Origin: Niebla homalea
Lineage: Eukaryota > Ascomycota > Lecanoromycetes > Lecanorales > Ramalinaceae
Length of the DNA stretch: 64,000 bases
Assembly: GCA_019925105.1 (NCBI GenBank)
Contig: JAHGAU010000030.1
Span: forward strand, 186,001-250,000
Direction: 5' to 3'
Below, in pieces: positions 24,844 through 39,167 of the stretch; position 1 is the stretch's first letter; the number at the start of each line of letters is the position of its first letter. Below the pieces are notes generated by a model, which saw nothing but the letters and a program-made list of their open reading frames with translations, was not told the DNA's origin and made no database searches. The position numbers and the translations under genes are program-made.

Positions 24844-27800
24844 AAGGACGTAAATAATAAGATATAAGTCCTTTAAATAGAATTAAACGGTATTAAGAAA
24901 AATCTATAATTAAAGATAAATTGAATTATTCGCTTATAATAATAAAATTACGGTAATTTTCCTCCCCCGGAAGATTTAAATTATCTTAAGGCGTTAGAAA
25001 TCCGTAACCGTAAATTAAAAAATTAAAACGTAAATTTTATTATTAAATTTAAAAATCTCCGACGGAATAATTTAACTTTCCTATTTTATTAATTTACGGT
25101 ATCCTTTACCTTTTATAAAAAGTTTAAGTTAATTAAAATTAAGGATCCTCAACCTTTATAAGGGAAAACTATAATTAATACCGTTTTTTTAAACGTTATA
25201 TTATTATTAAGCTCCGGATAAATAAAAATTAATATTTAATTATATAAACGTAAGTTAATTATATTTTAATATTATTAAATCTTAAAGTCCTTAATAAATT
25301 AAAAAAGGAATATAATAATAATATTTTATTAAGCTTTTAAATTTTTAAAGAATTCTAAACTTTTTAAATTAAATTTTTAAAAATATTAATTAAGAAAAAG
25401 ATTAAATTAATAATTTTTAAACTTTAAGAATATTAATTAAAAATAAATTTATAATATTTTACTTTAATTTTATCCGCTTAATTAAAGTCTTTAAATACGT
25501 AAATCTTAAGAAGAACTTAAAAAATTATAGTTTATAAATTAATTATCCGACTCCTTAACCGGCTTTATAAAAACTTCCTTTAAAGAAGTTATAATTTAAA
25601 TAGCTTAAACGAGACCTATATATACCTTGAAAAGATAAACTGTTTTTAACGTTCGGAATATTATTATTAATAAAAAACTTTTAATTTAAATAAGACCCTT
25701 ATTAAGGAAATTAAGGAAATTACGAGAACCCGTATTATTTCCTTTAAATCCCCCAGCGGAATAAAAAGTTTTAAAGGATCTGGGTTCCGATAAATTACTC
25801 CCGTTATTATAAAGTTAATTTTTCCTCCGGACGTTAAATACCTTACTTATTAAGGGAACTATTTTTAAGCCGATTATTTTAACCGTTAACGTAATTAAAA
25901 TAATACTTAAAAACGTTTTATTTAAGTTTATTATATTACCCCCGACTTAAATAAAGAACTTACCCGTAATTAAAACGGCTGGATCTTTTATATTTTTAAA
26001 AATATTTTATTTAATAACTTAAATAAGCCATTAATAAAAGATTAAGCTCTATAGAAGTCACTATAAAGGATAAAAATTATATATTACTTTTAAATTTTAA
26101 TAGTTAAATATTTTAAAAACATTAAAGATCTTTTTAACGTTTAATATAATAAACCTTAAATTATTAACTGGTTTATAAATTATAGAAATTAATATTTTCT
26201 TTTATCCTTTTTATTTAATTTAAATATTACTAATTATTATTTTATTAATAAACGAATTATCTTACGAGTTTACGTAATACTTTAAATTTCTTTTTTAGCC
26301 TTTTTTTAACCCAAGTTTATTTAAGATTATAAGGGTAAATACTTACGGCCTATTATTTATATAATTTATCCCTAAATAACTATAAAAAGCCATTCGGCAA
26401 GTTAATCCTTTATATTTATTACCCGGCTTAAGATATATAATATAATCCTTAAAAAACCTTAAATAAAACAATATTATATATTTATTTACTTTATAATTAA
26501 TAAAATCTTTTTTATATTAAATTAATATAATTATAATAGGGTTAATTATTAAAACGTAAAACTTATTCCGGAGTTCTTTTAAATTATAGTTTTAATTTAT
26601 TAAACCTTAAATATATTCTTAAAAAACAAAAAATTAAAGTTATTAAAGCTTTAAAAAAAGAAAAGGAAATTATTAAATAATCTTTTTCTTCCCGGAGTTT
26701 ATTAAAGAAGAAAGGCTTTTTTTAATTAAAGTTATTAATACGGCGGCCTTTTATATTATTATAAGGATTTAAAAAAAGAAAAAGATTTAAACTTTTTATA
26801 CTTTAATAATAAATTTAATTAATCATTTAAATTTCCTTAATAATATTTTAATTAATATTTCCGTTATAATAACTTATAAGGATAACTTTATAGAGAAAAC
26901 GGTTTTTATAAATAAATTTACGGTTAAATTTCTAACGGAATATTACGATTTTAAGGATATCTTTAATTATATAACGGTAAATAAGTTACCCCCGTATTAA
27001 GATTATAACTATAAAATTAACTTAACCTTAAAAAGAATTCCCCCCCGGAATTATATTTATCCGCTTTTAAGTTATAAGTTTTAAAAATTAAAAGAATATA
27101 TTATTAAAATTTAAAAAAAAGATTTATTAAGCTTAATAAAGCCCCTTATAAATCCTTTATCCTTTTTATTTTTAAATTTAATAGCGATCTATGATTATAC
27201 GTGGACTACCGTGGTATTAGTATTATTATTAAGAGGAATTAATACTTTATTCCCTTAATAAAAAAATATTATTTTAACTTATTAATTATAAATAAATTAC
27301 CCGCTTAAATATTATTACGGTTTTTAATAAGCTCCGTATATATTTAAAGAATAAAAACTTTATAATATTTATTATTTCGTTAAATATCGTTAAATATAAA
27401 GTTATATTTTTTAACTTAATTATTAACCCCGCTTTATATTAATAATATATAAATAAAATCTTAGTTAATTATTTAAATATTTTTATTTAAGTTTACTTAA
27501 ATAATATTATTATCTATAACGTTATTAAAAAAAATATACTTAATATATACGCTTAATATTAAAGCGTTTACGTAATATTAACCTATAAGTAAATATCCGG
27601 AAGTGTAAATTCGGAATTTAATAAATTAAGTTTTTAAGTTTTATCCTTATTATTAACGGATTAAATATGGACCTTAATAAAGTAAATAAAATTAAGGATT
27701 AACCGGTCTTTATTAACTTAAAAACCTTTTAAGGATTTATTAACTTTTATAATTTCTATTAAAGATTTATTTTTTAATTCTTTAAAATAATAAAAAAAAT

Positions 27801-30110
27801 TTTAAAGTTTATTAAAAAGGAAACCTTCTTTATATAGTTCCCGGAGTATTAAAAAACTTATATAATATTTAAAAAAGCTTTTTTTTTTATAACTATTATA
27901 TTAATTTATTACGATCTTAATAGAAAAATAATCCTTAAGATTAACTTTTCGGATTACGTTTTTAATAATATTTTCTTTTAATATAGTAAAATTAAGGAGT
28001 TATACTTAATAATTCATTATTTTAAGAATATATTATTAATTAAATATAATTATAATATTTATAATAAGGAGCTTCTTATTATTATTAAGTACTTAAAGAA
28101 TTAACGGTTAAAACTAAAAATAATAAAAAAGCCTTTCCGTATTTTTAATATTAATTAGGCCTTAAAGTACTTTATTAAAAGCTAAAAGTTTATAGAATAT
28201 TAAGTATAATACTTTAATATCCTTTCCGAGTTTAATTTTAACGTTATTTACCGCCCGGGTAAATAAAATAATAAGGCTAACGCCCTTATTTAAATACCCA
28301 GCTATCGACCTTAAGGCAATAACGATAATAGGGTTAAAGATTAATTTTAAACCGTCTTATTTTCTGAGCGCCTTAAAATTTTAACCTTAAATAAAAAGAA
28401 AAAGTATTAATATTAACTTATTTAATCCTTAAAAAATTTAGGTTTTATAAGTAAATCCGTAAAGCCAATTATATCAAAAAGGGTTTAACGGAATTTAAGA
28501 AAATAATTATAAAGGATAAATTATTTAATCTTAAAAGCGTACTTTTAATCTATATTAAAATTTAATCCAATATTTTTATTAATAAAAGTAAATTATAAAT
28601 ATTAATACCGCTTATTATAAAGGTCTTAAAGTATATTTATAATAAATTAATTAATAATTACCCCGGCCGGGATCATACGATTAAACTTATTTTTTAATAT
28701 TTCTTTTAATTTACTTTATAGGATAATATTAACCGTTATATTTTTAATTATAATATTTATTTTCGGTTTAAAACCCCGCGATAAAAGCCTATAGGATTAT
28801 TTTATTAATTAAAAATTTTAAAATAAAAATAAGTTAATTTCTCGGTTAACTTTATTATTATATTACTTAAGTATAAAAATATAAACGTTATTTTTACCGT
28901 AATTTATATATTATTCAAAGGTTAATATTATATCCTTTATTACATTAAAGAAAAAAAACCTCCGTTAAGGAAATAACCTGGCTCTTTATTAAAGAAGTAT
29001 TTAAGTATTACGGCCTTCCGGATAATATCATTTTAAATTACGGCCCGTAATTTATTAATAAAATATAATATTTTTATTATATTAACTTAAAATTAATCCC
29101 CGGATTTTAATTCCTTATTACGTTAAAAGTAATAATTAAATTAAAAGAATAAACTAAAAGGTAAAATAAGGACTCGGATTTACGTAAATTACTTATAAGA
29201 TAATTAAATATAATAATTACTTATAATAGAATTTACGGATAATAATAACTTAAATCGATCAATTAAAATAATATTTTTTTACCTTAATAAAAGTTTTTAT
29301 TTAAAAATATTATTTAATTTTAATAATATTAAATATATTATTACTTATAAATAACTTTAAATTAAAAAAACTATTAATATTATTAAAATTATATAAAAAA
29401 ATTTAATATAATATATTTTAATTTAAATAAAGTCTACGATAATATATTTAAGTAAGTTAATTACCGTTATTAAAACGTTAAATTTAAAATAAATAATAAA
29501 ATTTACGTAAACGTTAAATATTTAATAATTAATTAATTTAATAAGAATTTAAATTATAAATACTTAAATCCTTATATTATTTTTAAATAATATTATTCTT
29601 CCTATAAATTAAAGGTTTTAAATATTTTCCGGGTTTACTTTATTTTTATATAAATAACTTAACCTATATTACGATTAAAGAAAAACTATTATTATTAGGA
29701 TAGATTAATTCACCCTTTAAATTTATTATTATAAATAAAAAGGGTATTAAAGAATAAAAGCTTAAAGAAATTATTAATTCTTAACGTATTAATTAAAAAT
29801 AAAAGTTATAATATAAAATTAAATAAATAAGTTTACCCCCGGATAATACTTAATACTATATTAACGTAAAAGAATTCCTTTATATTTAAGGATTAATTAA
29901 AGTTTTTTATAAAAAGTACCCGAATAAGCCCAGATTATAACCCGGAGATTTAATTAATATTATTATATTTAAAATAGCCTTTAAAAGTTATCTTAAATAT
30001 TTAAATTAAATAACGATTTTACCGGGTTTAAAACTTAATATTATAGGCTATATATTACGTCTTTATTAAACTTAAGGGCCCTTTAAGACGGCCTTATAGC
30101 CCCTTAAAAT
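24844..30110 (+). pseudogene. Gypsy gag-pol: RT, RNase H, integrase, chromodomain
   Basis: RT starts near 27170 (LYVDYRGI, normally DYRxLNxxT). The catalytic box at 27491-27517 reads VYLNNIIIY (YLDDIxIY with both Asp changed to Asn). INFYNFY near 27740 is the FLGxxNFYRRFI stretch. RNase H has INFSDYVFN near 27945 (normally TDASxxAxG). Integrase: NYPGRDHTIKLI near 28650 (zinc-binding H-x-x-x-AGHxG type) and YGLPDNIILNYGP at about 29010-29050. The chromodomain reads YKIK.I.LPPDNT then KKYPNKP at 29810-29925. Stops are overwhelmingly TAA/TAG. The element is dead. Confidence 0.9.
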
Positions 30111-30210
30111 TATTAAAATAATTATTATTAATATTATTTACTTATATAGATTATACGCCTTTTTATTAATATAAATTTAATATATAAGGTAATAAGGTTG
30201 AAAAAATATT

Positions 30211-30258
30211 TTAAAAGGGGGGTTAATCGTAAAAAACGATATTAACCCCGGAACCCCC
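30211..30258. repeat. Imperfect inverted repeat in Gypsy 3' region
   Basis: ggggttaatcgt (30219-30230) faces acgatattaacccc (30236-30249), a hairpin with a two-base bulge. Confidence 0.55.
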
Positions 30259-30330
30259 CGGATGAAATCGTATTTTAAGGCTTATTATAAAGGTTATTAC
30301 CATAATCCTACCCCTATATATTTACATTAA

Positions 30331-30555
30331 TTACCCGGTTACCGCCACGATATTACCCTTATAATTCTTATACTATTTACCCGGTTAACCAATAACGGGT
30401 AACTTAAGTAATATTTTTATATTACTTACCCGGTTAATCAGTAACGGGTAACCTGGGTGATATTCTTATATTACTTACCCGGTTAATTAGTAACGGGTAA
30501 CCTAAGTGGTATATAGACCTTACTTTAATTACCCGGCCTATAAGTAATGGGTAAG
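30331..30555. repeat. Tandem hairpin units, about 5 copies
   Basis: Units begin ttacccgg at 30331, 30377, 30426, 30475 and 30529 (spacing 46-54 bp). Most contain a small inverted repeat, ttacccggtta...taacgggtaa. They lie between the chromodomain and the 3' polypurine tract of the Gypsy element. Confidence 0.75.
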
Positions 30556-30600
30556 AGGGGTGGTTTTAAGTTTAAAATTTTTCCTTTTCAGCGTACTTAT

Positions 30601-30632
30601 AGGCTCGAGGGCGAGCCTTTCCTAGGGGGGGT
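30601..30632 (+). promoter_or_regulatory. Gypsy hairpin and polypurine tract
   Basis: A 7-bp stem hairpin aggctcg-aggg-cgagcct (30601-30618) is followed by cctaggggggg, the probable plus-strand primer site, a few bases before the 3' LTR at 30636. Confidence 0.6.
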
Positions 30633-30635
30633 AAA

Positions 30636-30813
30636 TATTAGGGTTTAGGGGTATTAATAGCTAAGGTATTAGCCCGGCACAAGGAGTATCACCGACTGGG
30701 TATATCAGGGCCTTCGGCCCCTTCACTCCTATACTTCTGTCCTTTAGTATCTTTAGTTATACGCAATCTACCCTTTGCCTTTTAACCACCCCAGAGGGGC
30801 TTACACTCTAACA
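30636..30813 (+). repeat. Gypsy 3' LTR
   Basis: 178 bp, TATTAGGG...CTCTAACA. Collinear with the 5' LTR except for the missing GC-rich 37 bp. Confidence 0.85.
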
Positions 30814-30818
30814 ATAAT

Positions 30819-32015
30819 TATATTAATAAGCTTACGGTAAAATTTAACGTTATAACAAGTCATACTCTTAAAGTACCTTTACGGAATACCGAAACCCTTA
30901 TTAAAAACACCGGATAAGTTTTACCTTAAGAAATCCATATATATTAATAATTTATTAACTTTATTAATTTCACGGCCGTTACGATCCGGACGGATATTGC
31001 GTATTTAACGTTTAAGTTATCTGAATTCCTTATAAATCCGTTAAAATAATACTTAGAAATAACCATAAAAGTATTATAATACCTTATATATATTAAGTAT
31101 TATATTATTATATATAACGGGAAAATCACTAATCTATACACCGTTTTTATAGTATCCTTAAATACGTTATTTATTAATAAATTTAAAATATAATATAACT
31201 TATAAGGCTATATCTTTAAGCTCTTTAAAGACTTAATCGGTTAAAAAGCAATAAAGCAAAAAACGGTAATAATAAGCTTTATTAAAGCCGAGTTCCTCGG
31301 TTTTACCCCCGTACTATAAAAGTTAATGTAATAGAATTATTTCTTTAAGTTAATTATATTAAATTTATTTTATTTATTAAAAATTAAATATAATAATACT
31401 TAAATAATCTATATAGTTTAAGGGATAAACTTATAGTTTATAATAAAATTCCGTTATATAAATATATATTATTATTAATTACGATAAAAATATTAAAAGA
31501 AAATAAGTAATATTAAATATATATCTATAATAAAGATATTAATAAATAACCTTATAAAGGCTTTACCGCTATAAAAATATAAAGAATTTATAAAACTCCT
31601 GGGACTTAAAAACGATAAGCCTTAAAAACCCGTATTATAATATGACTCGGGAAAACCGTAAAGACGTTATTTTTAAGAGATTCAGTTTTTAAAAAATTTA
31701 ATTATAAACCGGGTATATAATAATTTTTCTAGGTTTATATATTTTTACGATTTTATTAATTTAATTTTTTTCTCGGTATATACTTAATAATAATTACTTA
31801 ATAGGATTATTTAAGTTAATATCCGGAACTTAATCGAGTATATATAAAGCTCCGGAGTAATTTAAAATATAAAGGTTTTATTATTATTATTGCTTTTAAG
31901 GTCATTAACTTTTCTTAATTTTTTAATTTTTTAACTTTAAACTTAAAACGCACCTTTCACCCGTAATAATCACGGTATATTAATAATTAAGAGATAGGTA
32001 TTCACGATCTATATT
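30819..32015 (+). pseudogene. Copia-1 RT end and RNase H
   Basis: The frame continues from 17763 after removal of the Gypsy element and one ataat copy: YINKLTVKFNVITSHT, the Copia segment normally Y-I-x-x-L-L-x-x-F-x-M. RNase H has KAEFLGFTPVLQ near 31285-31320 (normally EAEY). The region 31845-31970 pairs with 32340-32500 as an inverted repeat, because Copia-2 lies next to it in opposite orientation. At 32011-32015 the sequence atatt is the Copia-2 target duplication. Confidence 0.8.
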
Positions 32016-32236
32016 TATCAGACGTGAGGACGCATTAGAGTGGATGATATATATATGTATTGCATATAATCTATTTAGGAAGCATAATGCTATCTACATG
32101 AAATACCTGGGTAATATAAGATATACGGCCAGGTGATAATATCTATACGCGCTATAGGAGTGTCTTAACACCGTTATATAACGGCTTAATAATACTTTAT
32201 GTAATATTATTACTATATTTATTACCCAGGCTAATA
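32016..32236 (-). repeat. Copia-2 3' LTR
   Basis: 221 bp; minus strand TATTAGCC...GTCTGATA. Pairs with 51184-51404. Confidence 0.88.
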
Positions 32237-32248
32237 TACCCCCTTAGG
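32237..32248 (-). promoter_or_regulatory. Copia-2 polypurine tract
   Basis: The minus strand reads cctaagggggta directly before the 3' LTR. The same motif precedes the Copia-1 3' LTR. Confidence 0.75.
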
Positions 32249-34132
32249 ATCGTAATATTATTATAATAATAATATAGATCCTGGATATCCTTATTATAGT
32301 TATTTCTTAATTATTAATATATTGTAATTATTATAAGTAAAAGATATATCTTAAAATTAAAGTTAAAAAATTGAAAAGTTAAGAAAAATCGGAAAAAATC
32401 AGTAACTTTAAAAGCAATAATAATAATAAAACCTTTATATTTTAAGTTGCTCCGGAGCTTTATATATATTTAGTTAAGCTCCGAGTATTAATTTAAGTAA
32501 TTTTATTAAGTAATTATTATTAAGTATACGTTAAAAAAGGTTAAAATTAATAAAATCGTGAAAATAAATAAACCCGGAAAGATTATTATATACCCGGTTT
32601 ATAATCGTAAATTTTTAAGAATTAAATCTATTAAAAACGATATCTCCGGGGTTTTATTGAATAATATTATAATACGGGGTCTTAAAGTTTATCGTCTTTA
32701 AGTTTTAAGAGTTTTATATATTCTTTATATTTTTATAATAGTAAAAGTTTTATAAAGCCGTCCGTTAATATCTTTACTATAAATATATATTTAATATTAA
32801 TCGTTTTCTTTTAAATTCTTATTATAGCTAATAATAATACATATTTATATAACGGAGTTTTATAATAAATTAAAAGTTTATCTTTTAAATTATACGGATT
32901 ATTTAAATATTATTATACTTAATTTTTAATAAATAAGATAAATTTAATATAATTAACTTAAAGAAATAATTTTATTATATTAACTTTTTTATTATAAGGA
33001 TAAAGTTAAAAAGTTTAGCTTTAATAAAGCTTATTATTACCGTCTTTTATTTTATTGTTTTTTAATTAATTAAGTTTTTAAAAAGCTTAAAAATATAACT
33101 TTATAAATTCTATCGTATCTTAAAATTATTAATAAATAACGTATTTAAAAATATTATAAAAACAGTATACGGATTAATAATTTTCCCGTTATATATAATA
33201 ATATAGTACTTAATATATATAAGGTATTATAATACTTTTATAGCTGTTTTTAAGTATTATTTTAACGGATTTATAAGGAACTTAAATAACTTAAACGTTA
33301 AGTATGTAATATCCGTCCTTATAATAATAACCGTAAAATTAATAAAATTATTAAATTATTAATATATATAAATCTCTTAAAGTAAGGCTTACCCGGTATT
33401 TTTAATAAGAAATTCAGTATTCCGTAAAGGTACTTTAAGAGTACGATTTATTATAATATTGAATTTTACTATAAGTTTATCGATATAATTATTTTAATAT
33501 AAACGGATTTCTTGATTTAATCGATCTTATATTATCCTTATATTTAAAAACTATTTTATTTTACCCAGGTTTCTTATTTTATAGATTTTAAAGAATTCAC
33601 TTTAAAAGTTATTTATTTTTTAACTATATTTATAATTATAAATAACGATAATATTATTTATAAAGAAGAAAACTATTATATATTTATTAATAAAAAGATA
33701 TTCGATTTCCGGGACTTATTTTAGGCTTAAATCCGTTAAGGTTTTTAAGAGATTTTTAAATTATAAAGCCAATAATTATTTAAGCTTATATAGAGTTCGA
33801 AGCAGGAGGAATAAGCCTTTATTCTTATACCCTTTTGGTATTTTAATATATATAAATTTATCTATCTCGTTATTAATAAATATATTAACGGCGTCCTATT
33901 ATCTTATATCTAAATTAAATATAATTATTATAATTATAAGTACTTTAAGAACCTTAATTATTAGGGTAACGGTAAATATATCTTAATCGGTCTTTTATAA
34001 ATTACCCTTTATATAAAGTTTAACTTTATACTTATTAAGATACCTTTTATCGTTAAATTTATATTTAAATACTTAAGTAATAGGTATTAATATTTTATCC
34101 GCTTTTTCAATATGCTTAAGTAGGACCTCTTC
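32249..34132 (-). pseudogene. Copia-2 RT and RNase H
   Basis: Collinear with Copia-1 16990-17763 plus 30819-32015 on the opposite strand. Around 33480-33505 the sequence runs without a break through the point where the Gypsy element entered Copia-1, so it serves as the empty site. RIP stops are frequent. Confidence 0.75.
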
Positions 34133-34624
34133 CTATATACTTTTCTCTTTAAGAGCTTTAAGCTTTATTTTAATTATTAATTTAAAACCCGTAATATATA
34201 GGTATTTAAGCATATAATGATAATGTTTTAACTTAGTAAATAAGGTATCACAATAGAGTATACTTGCTTTTAATAGAAAAAGAAATAACTTTTTATCCTT
34301 TTTATCCTTTTTATATAGCTTATAGGATGGTAAAAACGTAATAAAGGTTATATAATATAATAACTTTAATTTATTTATAACTAAAATAAGGGCTATAATA
34401 TAACTTATTTTCTTTATACCTTTTATAGCTCTTTTTCCTTTAATAATTTTATTTATATTGAAGTCGGATTTGTTATTATCTTTCTTTTTCTGCTTTAAAG
34501 CTAATAGAATTAATAGAGCTGGTAAAACTGGTGGTGGATCTAGTGGTAAAGTTAATAGTTTATTACCGCCACCGTTACCGTTACCGTTTTTTTTATCTCC
34601 TCCGTCGTTATCCTTAGATACCAT
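34133..34624 (-). pseudogene. Copia-2 linker and RT start, open 163-codon piece
   Basis: The longest uninterrupted non-repeat frame in the window. It covers the low-complexity linker between integrase and RT (NGNGNGGGNKLLTLPLD), a lysine-rich stretch QKKKDNNKSDFN, and the beginning of the RT region (LYITGFKLIIKIKLKALKEK). It matches Copia-1 16420-17120 on the opposite strand but lacks the 9-bp array. It is a fragment of a polyprotein, not a separate gene, and its ATG is probably internal. Confidence 0.75.
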
Positions 34625-35878
34625 ATCATAATTTATTAATATTAAAGTCGGTAAGGATAAATAATCCTTTTATTATTCTTTTTCTTTTCCCTTTTATATA
34701 GGGCTAGTAATATTATTTATAAATTTTTCCTTTTTTTTACTATTTAATAATAGCTTAATAATAATATAAAATATATTTATTTCTGGGATATTAATTGGAT
34801 AAAAGAATAACTCTTTTTTAAGTTAAGTTAAATTAATCTTATCCGCTTTATAGAATTTATTCTCTTTAAAGAAAACGTTTTTTATATAAATCACTTTCTT
34901 TTAATTAAATATCTATATATTATAAATATTAATATTATCGTAGTTAATAAAGAAATTAATATATACTCTTATTATTAATTTCTCTTTTTTAAGGATTAAT
35001 TTATTAAATAAATAAACTTTATAGTTATATTATTTAAGGTATTAAAGGTTTAGCTTTAAGCCGGTAACCTTTTTGAATAATATAGTTTATAAATGTTTTC
35101 TTATTGGTATTTAGTTTATAAAGAAACCGGCCGTTTATATAATTTATAATTATAGGAATTAAAGAAGTTTTACTTATAGCCTTATAGCCTTTACTTTTAT
35201 AATTAATAAACCACTTTTTTATTTTAAATAGCCGTTTTATACGGCGATATATAATGTTAATAACTTAAAGGTAATATTAAGCTCGTTGATAAGATTATTA
35301 AATTCAGATCCCCAGGATCTTTCTCCGTTTAATAAAATAAAGGCTATATTATAATAATATTATATTTTAATCGTTTTAATAACCTTCCATAGGATATTTA
35401 TTGCTTTAAACTTATATTTATAAGTATATATTATTTAGAAATCGTATTTAAAGTAAGTAATATATAATACCCATTAATCCCGGTTTATCGTTATATTTAT
35501 TTATATAAGGTTATAAGTAATTTAAAAGAAAAGCTTTATTAATATTTTTACTTTATATAAGGATCTTAATATAATCCGATAAGCTTTTAATAAAATATAG
35601 TTCTTATAATTACTTATATTTAGGGCTTTAATATCGTTAGTAATCTTTACCCCCTTAATTACTTACTAAAGGTACTATATTGCTTCGTTAATAGCGTATA
35701 TAAGGAATTAATATTATTAACTTATAGTTATTAATTTAACCATAGGTTTACCGGTTATAAATATCGCGTTAAGTTATTTAATATTATCTTTAAGTACGTA
35801 ATATTTATTAATCCTTTTAACCAGTATTCTTATCTATCTATTACTATAAAGGTAATAACGTTCAGTATTAAAATAAAT
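34625..35878 (-). pseudogene. Copia-2 integrase
   Basis: Collinear with Copia-1 12180-12836 plus 15838-16400. The stretch near 35214-35225 is uninterrupted where Copia-1 carries LINE C. Integrase catalytic residues cannot be identified with certainty. Confidence 0.65.
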
Positions 35879-38800
35879 ACCCTTATTTACAAAGTATAAT
35901 ATTAATAAATAGAATAAAGGTAGATAAAATGGCGACGAACAAAGGGACCTTAGAGGTCTAAAACGATACGTATATACATAGCTCTAATAACAATAAGGGA
36001 AGTATATTAAGTGCGATAAATAGAAGTAGCGTAATAATTAAAAATAAAATAATAAACAAATAAATAACCTATATTAATAGAAATAACGACGATACGTACG
36101 GATAATATAATAATAATAAGCCGGATAATACTTAAAATAAATAAAAGAATTAAGGTTAATAAAATACGCATATTAAAGCGTATAAAATACGTAATAATAA
36201 TATGGAAATAATAAATAAATAAAAGGGTAAAAAGGCTGGTACGGTATTAATAATAAAAGGTATAAATAGGGGGAAAAAGCGGGAAAACCATAATAAAAAT
36301 ATTATTAAGGGTATATAAAAGGGAAATAAAGTTAATAAGGAAAATAAGACCTTAAAAGATTAAAAGTAAAAAACGGAGATAATACGTCGTTTAATAAATA
36401 AAAATGAAAAGGTAATAAAAGAAATAATAAAAGCCTTAAAAGGACTCCTTATAATAGAATAAAAAAATATTACGTTAAAAACCTAGCCGATACTATAAAT
36501 TAAATTAAAAAACGTAAGGGACTTCTATATAAAAATAGGGGTAAAATTAGGGAAAACGGAGCGCTTATAAGGCTTTTAAAAGGCAAAAGTAAAGGCGTTA
36601 ATAAAGGGTAAAGACAACGGTTTAAAATTAAGGGTATAAGGCGAGGGTACGAAGGCAATAACCCCTTAAACGAAAAAAAGCTAAGCGATAAAAATAATAA
36701 AAAGGGTACTTACGGTAAAGAATAAAAGGATAACGGAGGAAAAAGCAGCCATATTAAGGAAAGCAAGGATAATAACGGTTTACCTATTTAATAATAAGGA
36801 GAAAAATACGGCTATAAAAGTAAACCCGTTATAATTAATAAAGGCTTTTAAGGTAACAATAAAACCATTAATAAAATAGATTATTATAATATATAAGTTA
36901 TAAAGTAAGGATATCCTTTTTAATATAACGTTATTAAAAATAAAAGAAAGCTTAAAAAAGTTTAAGGTTTAAATTAATAAAAAAAAATATAAATCGGTTA
37001 AGATTTTAAGGTAATTATTTACCGTTATAATAAATAAGATATACTTATTATATTTTATAAAAACTGAAAAAAAGGCTATATTAAAAAGTATAAAAAGGGA
37101 GAATACGGTTTTTTATTTAAGGTTTAAGATTATTAACTATAGACTTCCTTTAATAACGAGGAAACTTAACTCCTTAAAATATATAAAGAAGTATTTTACC
37201 GTTATATTAAGTATAACGTTAATAAATATATATAAAAACGTTTTAAATAAGAAAATTATTAAAAAAAGATCGCTTAAAATAATTTAATTATAAAATAAGA
37301 TAATAAATATTTATTAATATTTTAAATATTAAAGCTATAAATATATTATTATAAAATATTTTAATATTATAAAATATATAATTTATATTTAAAGTTATAA
37401 TATTTATAAGTATATAAAGTTAATAATTAAAAAACTTATAAAAAACATATTTAAATACGTTATATATAATAAAGAAAAATATTTAATATAAAATTTTAAA
37501 TATATAATAAAAATTAAAAAGATTAAACGTAAAGAAATCCGGATAACCGTAAAAATCCAATAATATAATATATACAGAATTAATTTAACGGCTTAATTAA
37601 AGGTAACCTTAAAACGCGAACTTAATTAATTAAATAATAAAAGGTAAATAACGGTAACGGATAAAATAAAAAAAAGGAAACTTTTTATAATCCTAATTTT
37701 AAGGGTTAATTATTTTACGTTTTTAATAATAACCGGGAAAATATTAAATTAAAAAACGCTTAACTTTAATAAGAAATTTATAACTTAAATAAATTTAAAT
37801 AAAAAAGCCTTTATAAAGATTAATATATAATATATTAATACTTTTAAGAATAATATAATATAACGTTTATAATAAAGGAATTAAAATAATAATATTAATA
37901 TTTAAATTTAAAAAAAGTTAAGGATATTAATATTATAATAATATAGGAATTATTATATAATCTATATATATATTTATTTATTAACCGGGGGAAAGGTTTT
38001 TTTAGCCTTTAAGGGGAATAAAATAATTAAAATATACTTCTTTATAAATAAACGGCTTAACGTAAATAATTAAGATATTACTTATTATAATTAAAACCTT
38101 TATATATTTTATATTAAAAAAGAAAAGGATTTAAAGGGCGATTTTAATATTTATAATGTATATAATCCGCCGTTAATTAATAAAAAAAAAGATTATTTAT
38201 AATACCGTTACTTAAAGAAATCTTAATTATTTTAAATAAATATATATTATTTAAAAACTTTAATTTATATTATTATATATAAAATAAAAAAAACGTATAA
38301 TAAATTATATTAAATTAAATGATTTATTAATAATTATTATTTAAATTAATTTCTTATTATTAATATTATAAGAAATTATTACGTAAAAAAGTTATAAATT
38401 TAAAATAATAATTAATTTAACCTTTAATATAAAAAAGGTTATTAACGTAATTATAACGTATAAATTATAAAAGGACTTAAAATATAATTTAAATTATATA
38501 CCGATATAAATAACCTTAAATTAAACCGTTAATATAATTTTATTATTACCGGTAAGGAAAACGTAGAAAACGGTTAAAATAATAAAAATTTATATAAAAA
38601 CGGAAAAGATAATAATATAGTTTACGGACCTCCCTTAATTAAATAATAAAGACCGGATTAACCTTTTTATAAAGTAAATAATAAAAATATTAAATAAAAT
38701 AATTAATAAAATAATTTTAATAATAAAGCCCTTTTAAAAAGTTAAAATCTATTAAAATAAAGGATATATAACCATAACTATAAAAGTGAAAAAATTAATA

Positions 38801-39167
38801 AAATAAAGTTTGAAGTATAAAAATTAAAAAATACTTAATTAATTAAAAACTACTTAAAAAGAAAAAGAGAAAATTATTAAAAAATTAAATAAATATACTT
38901 TTAATTTATAATATATAATTGAACGTTTTTACTTTATAATATCTAAAAGTTAATAAAAAATAATAAAAAATAAAATAAGAAATTAAAGTTTATTTTTAAA
39001 TTCCCGTTTTTTAAGAAACCCGATAATATATTAATTAATACCTTTAACGGTAAGGTTAAGGCCCTTAAAAAAGCAATTTTCCCCCTCCGTTAAAGGTTAA
39101 TTTAAATAATATTAATAATATTATATACCTTGATCCCGTATTAATAAATAAAATAATAATATAAGAT

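Larger units (their letters stand above)
17764..30813 (+). mobile_element. Gypsy chromovirus, interrupted by LINE D
   Basis: Own length is about 7.27 kb. LTRs lie at 17764-17978 and 30636-30813. The target duplication is ataat (17759-17763 and 30814-30818). Copia-2 shows the uninterrupted target near 33488-33492. Removing the element restores the Copia-1 frame EIYLY.DN|YINKLT. Pol carries RT, RNase H, integrase and a chromodomain in this order, which is the Gypsy (Metaviridae) order. Confidence 0.9.
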
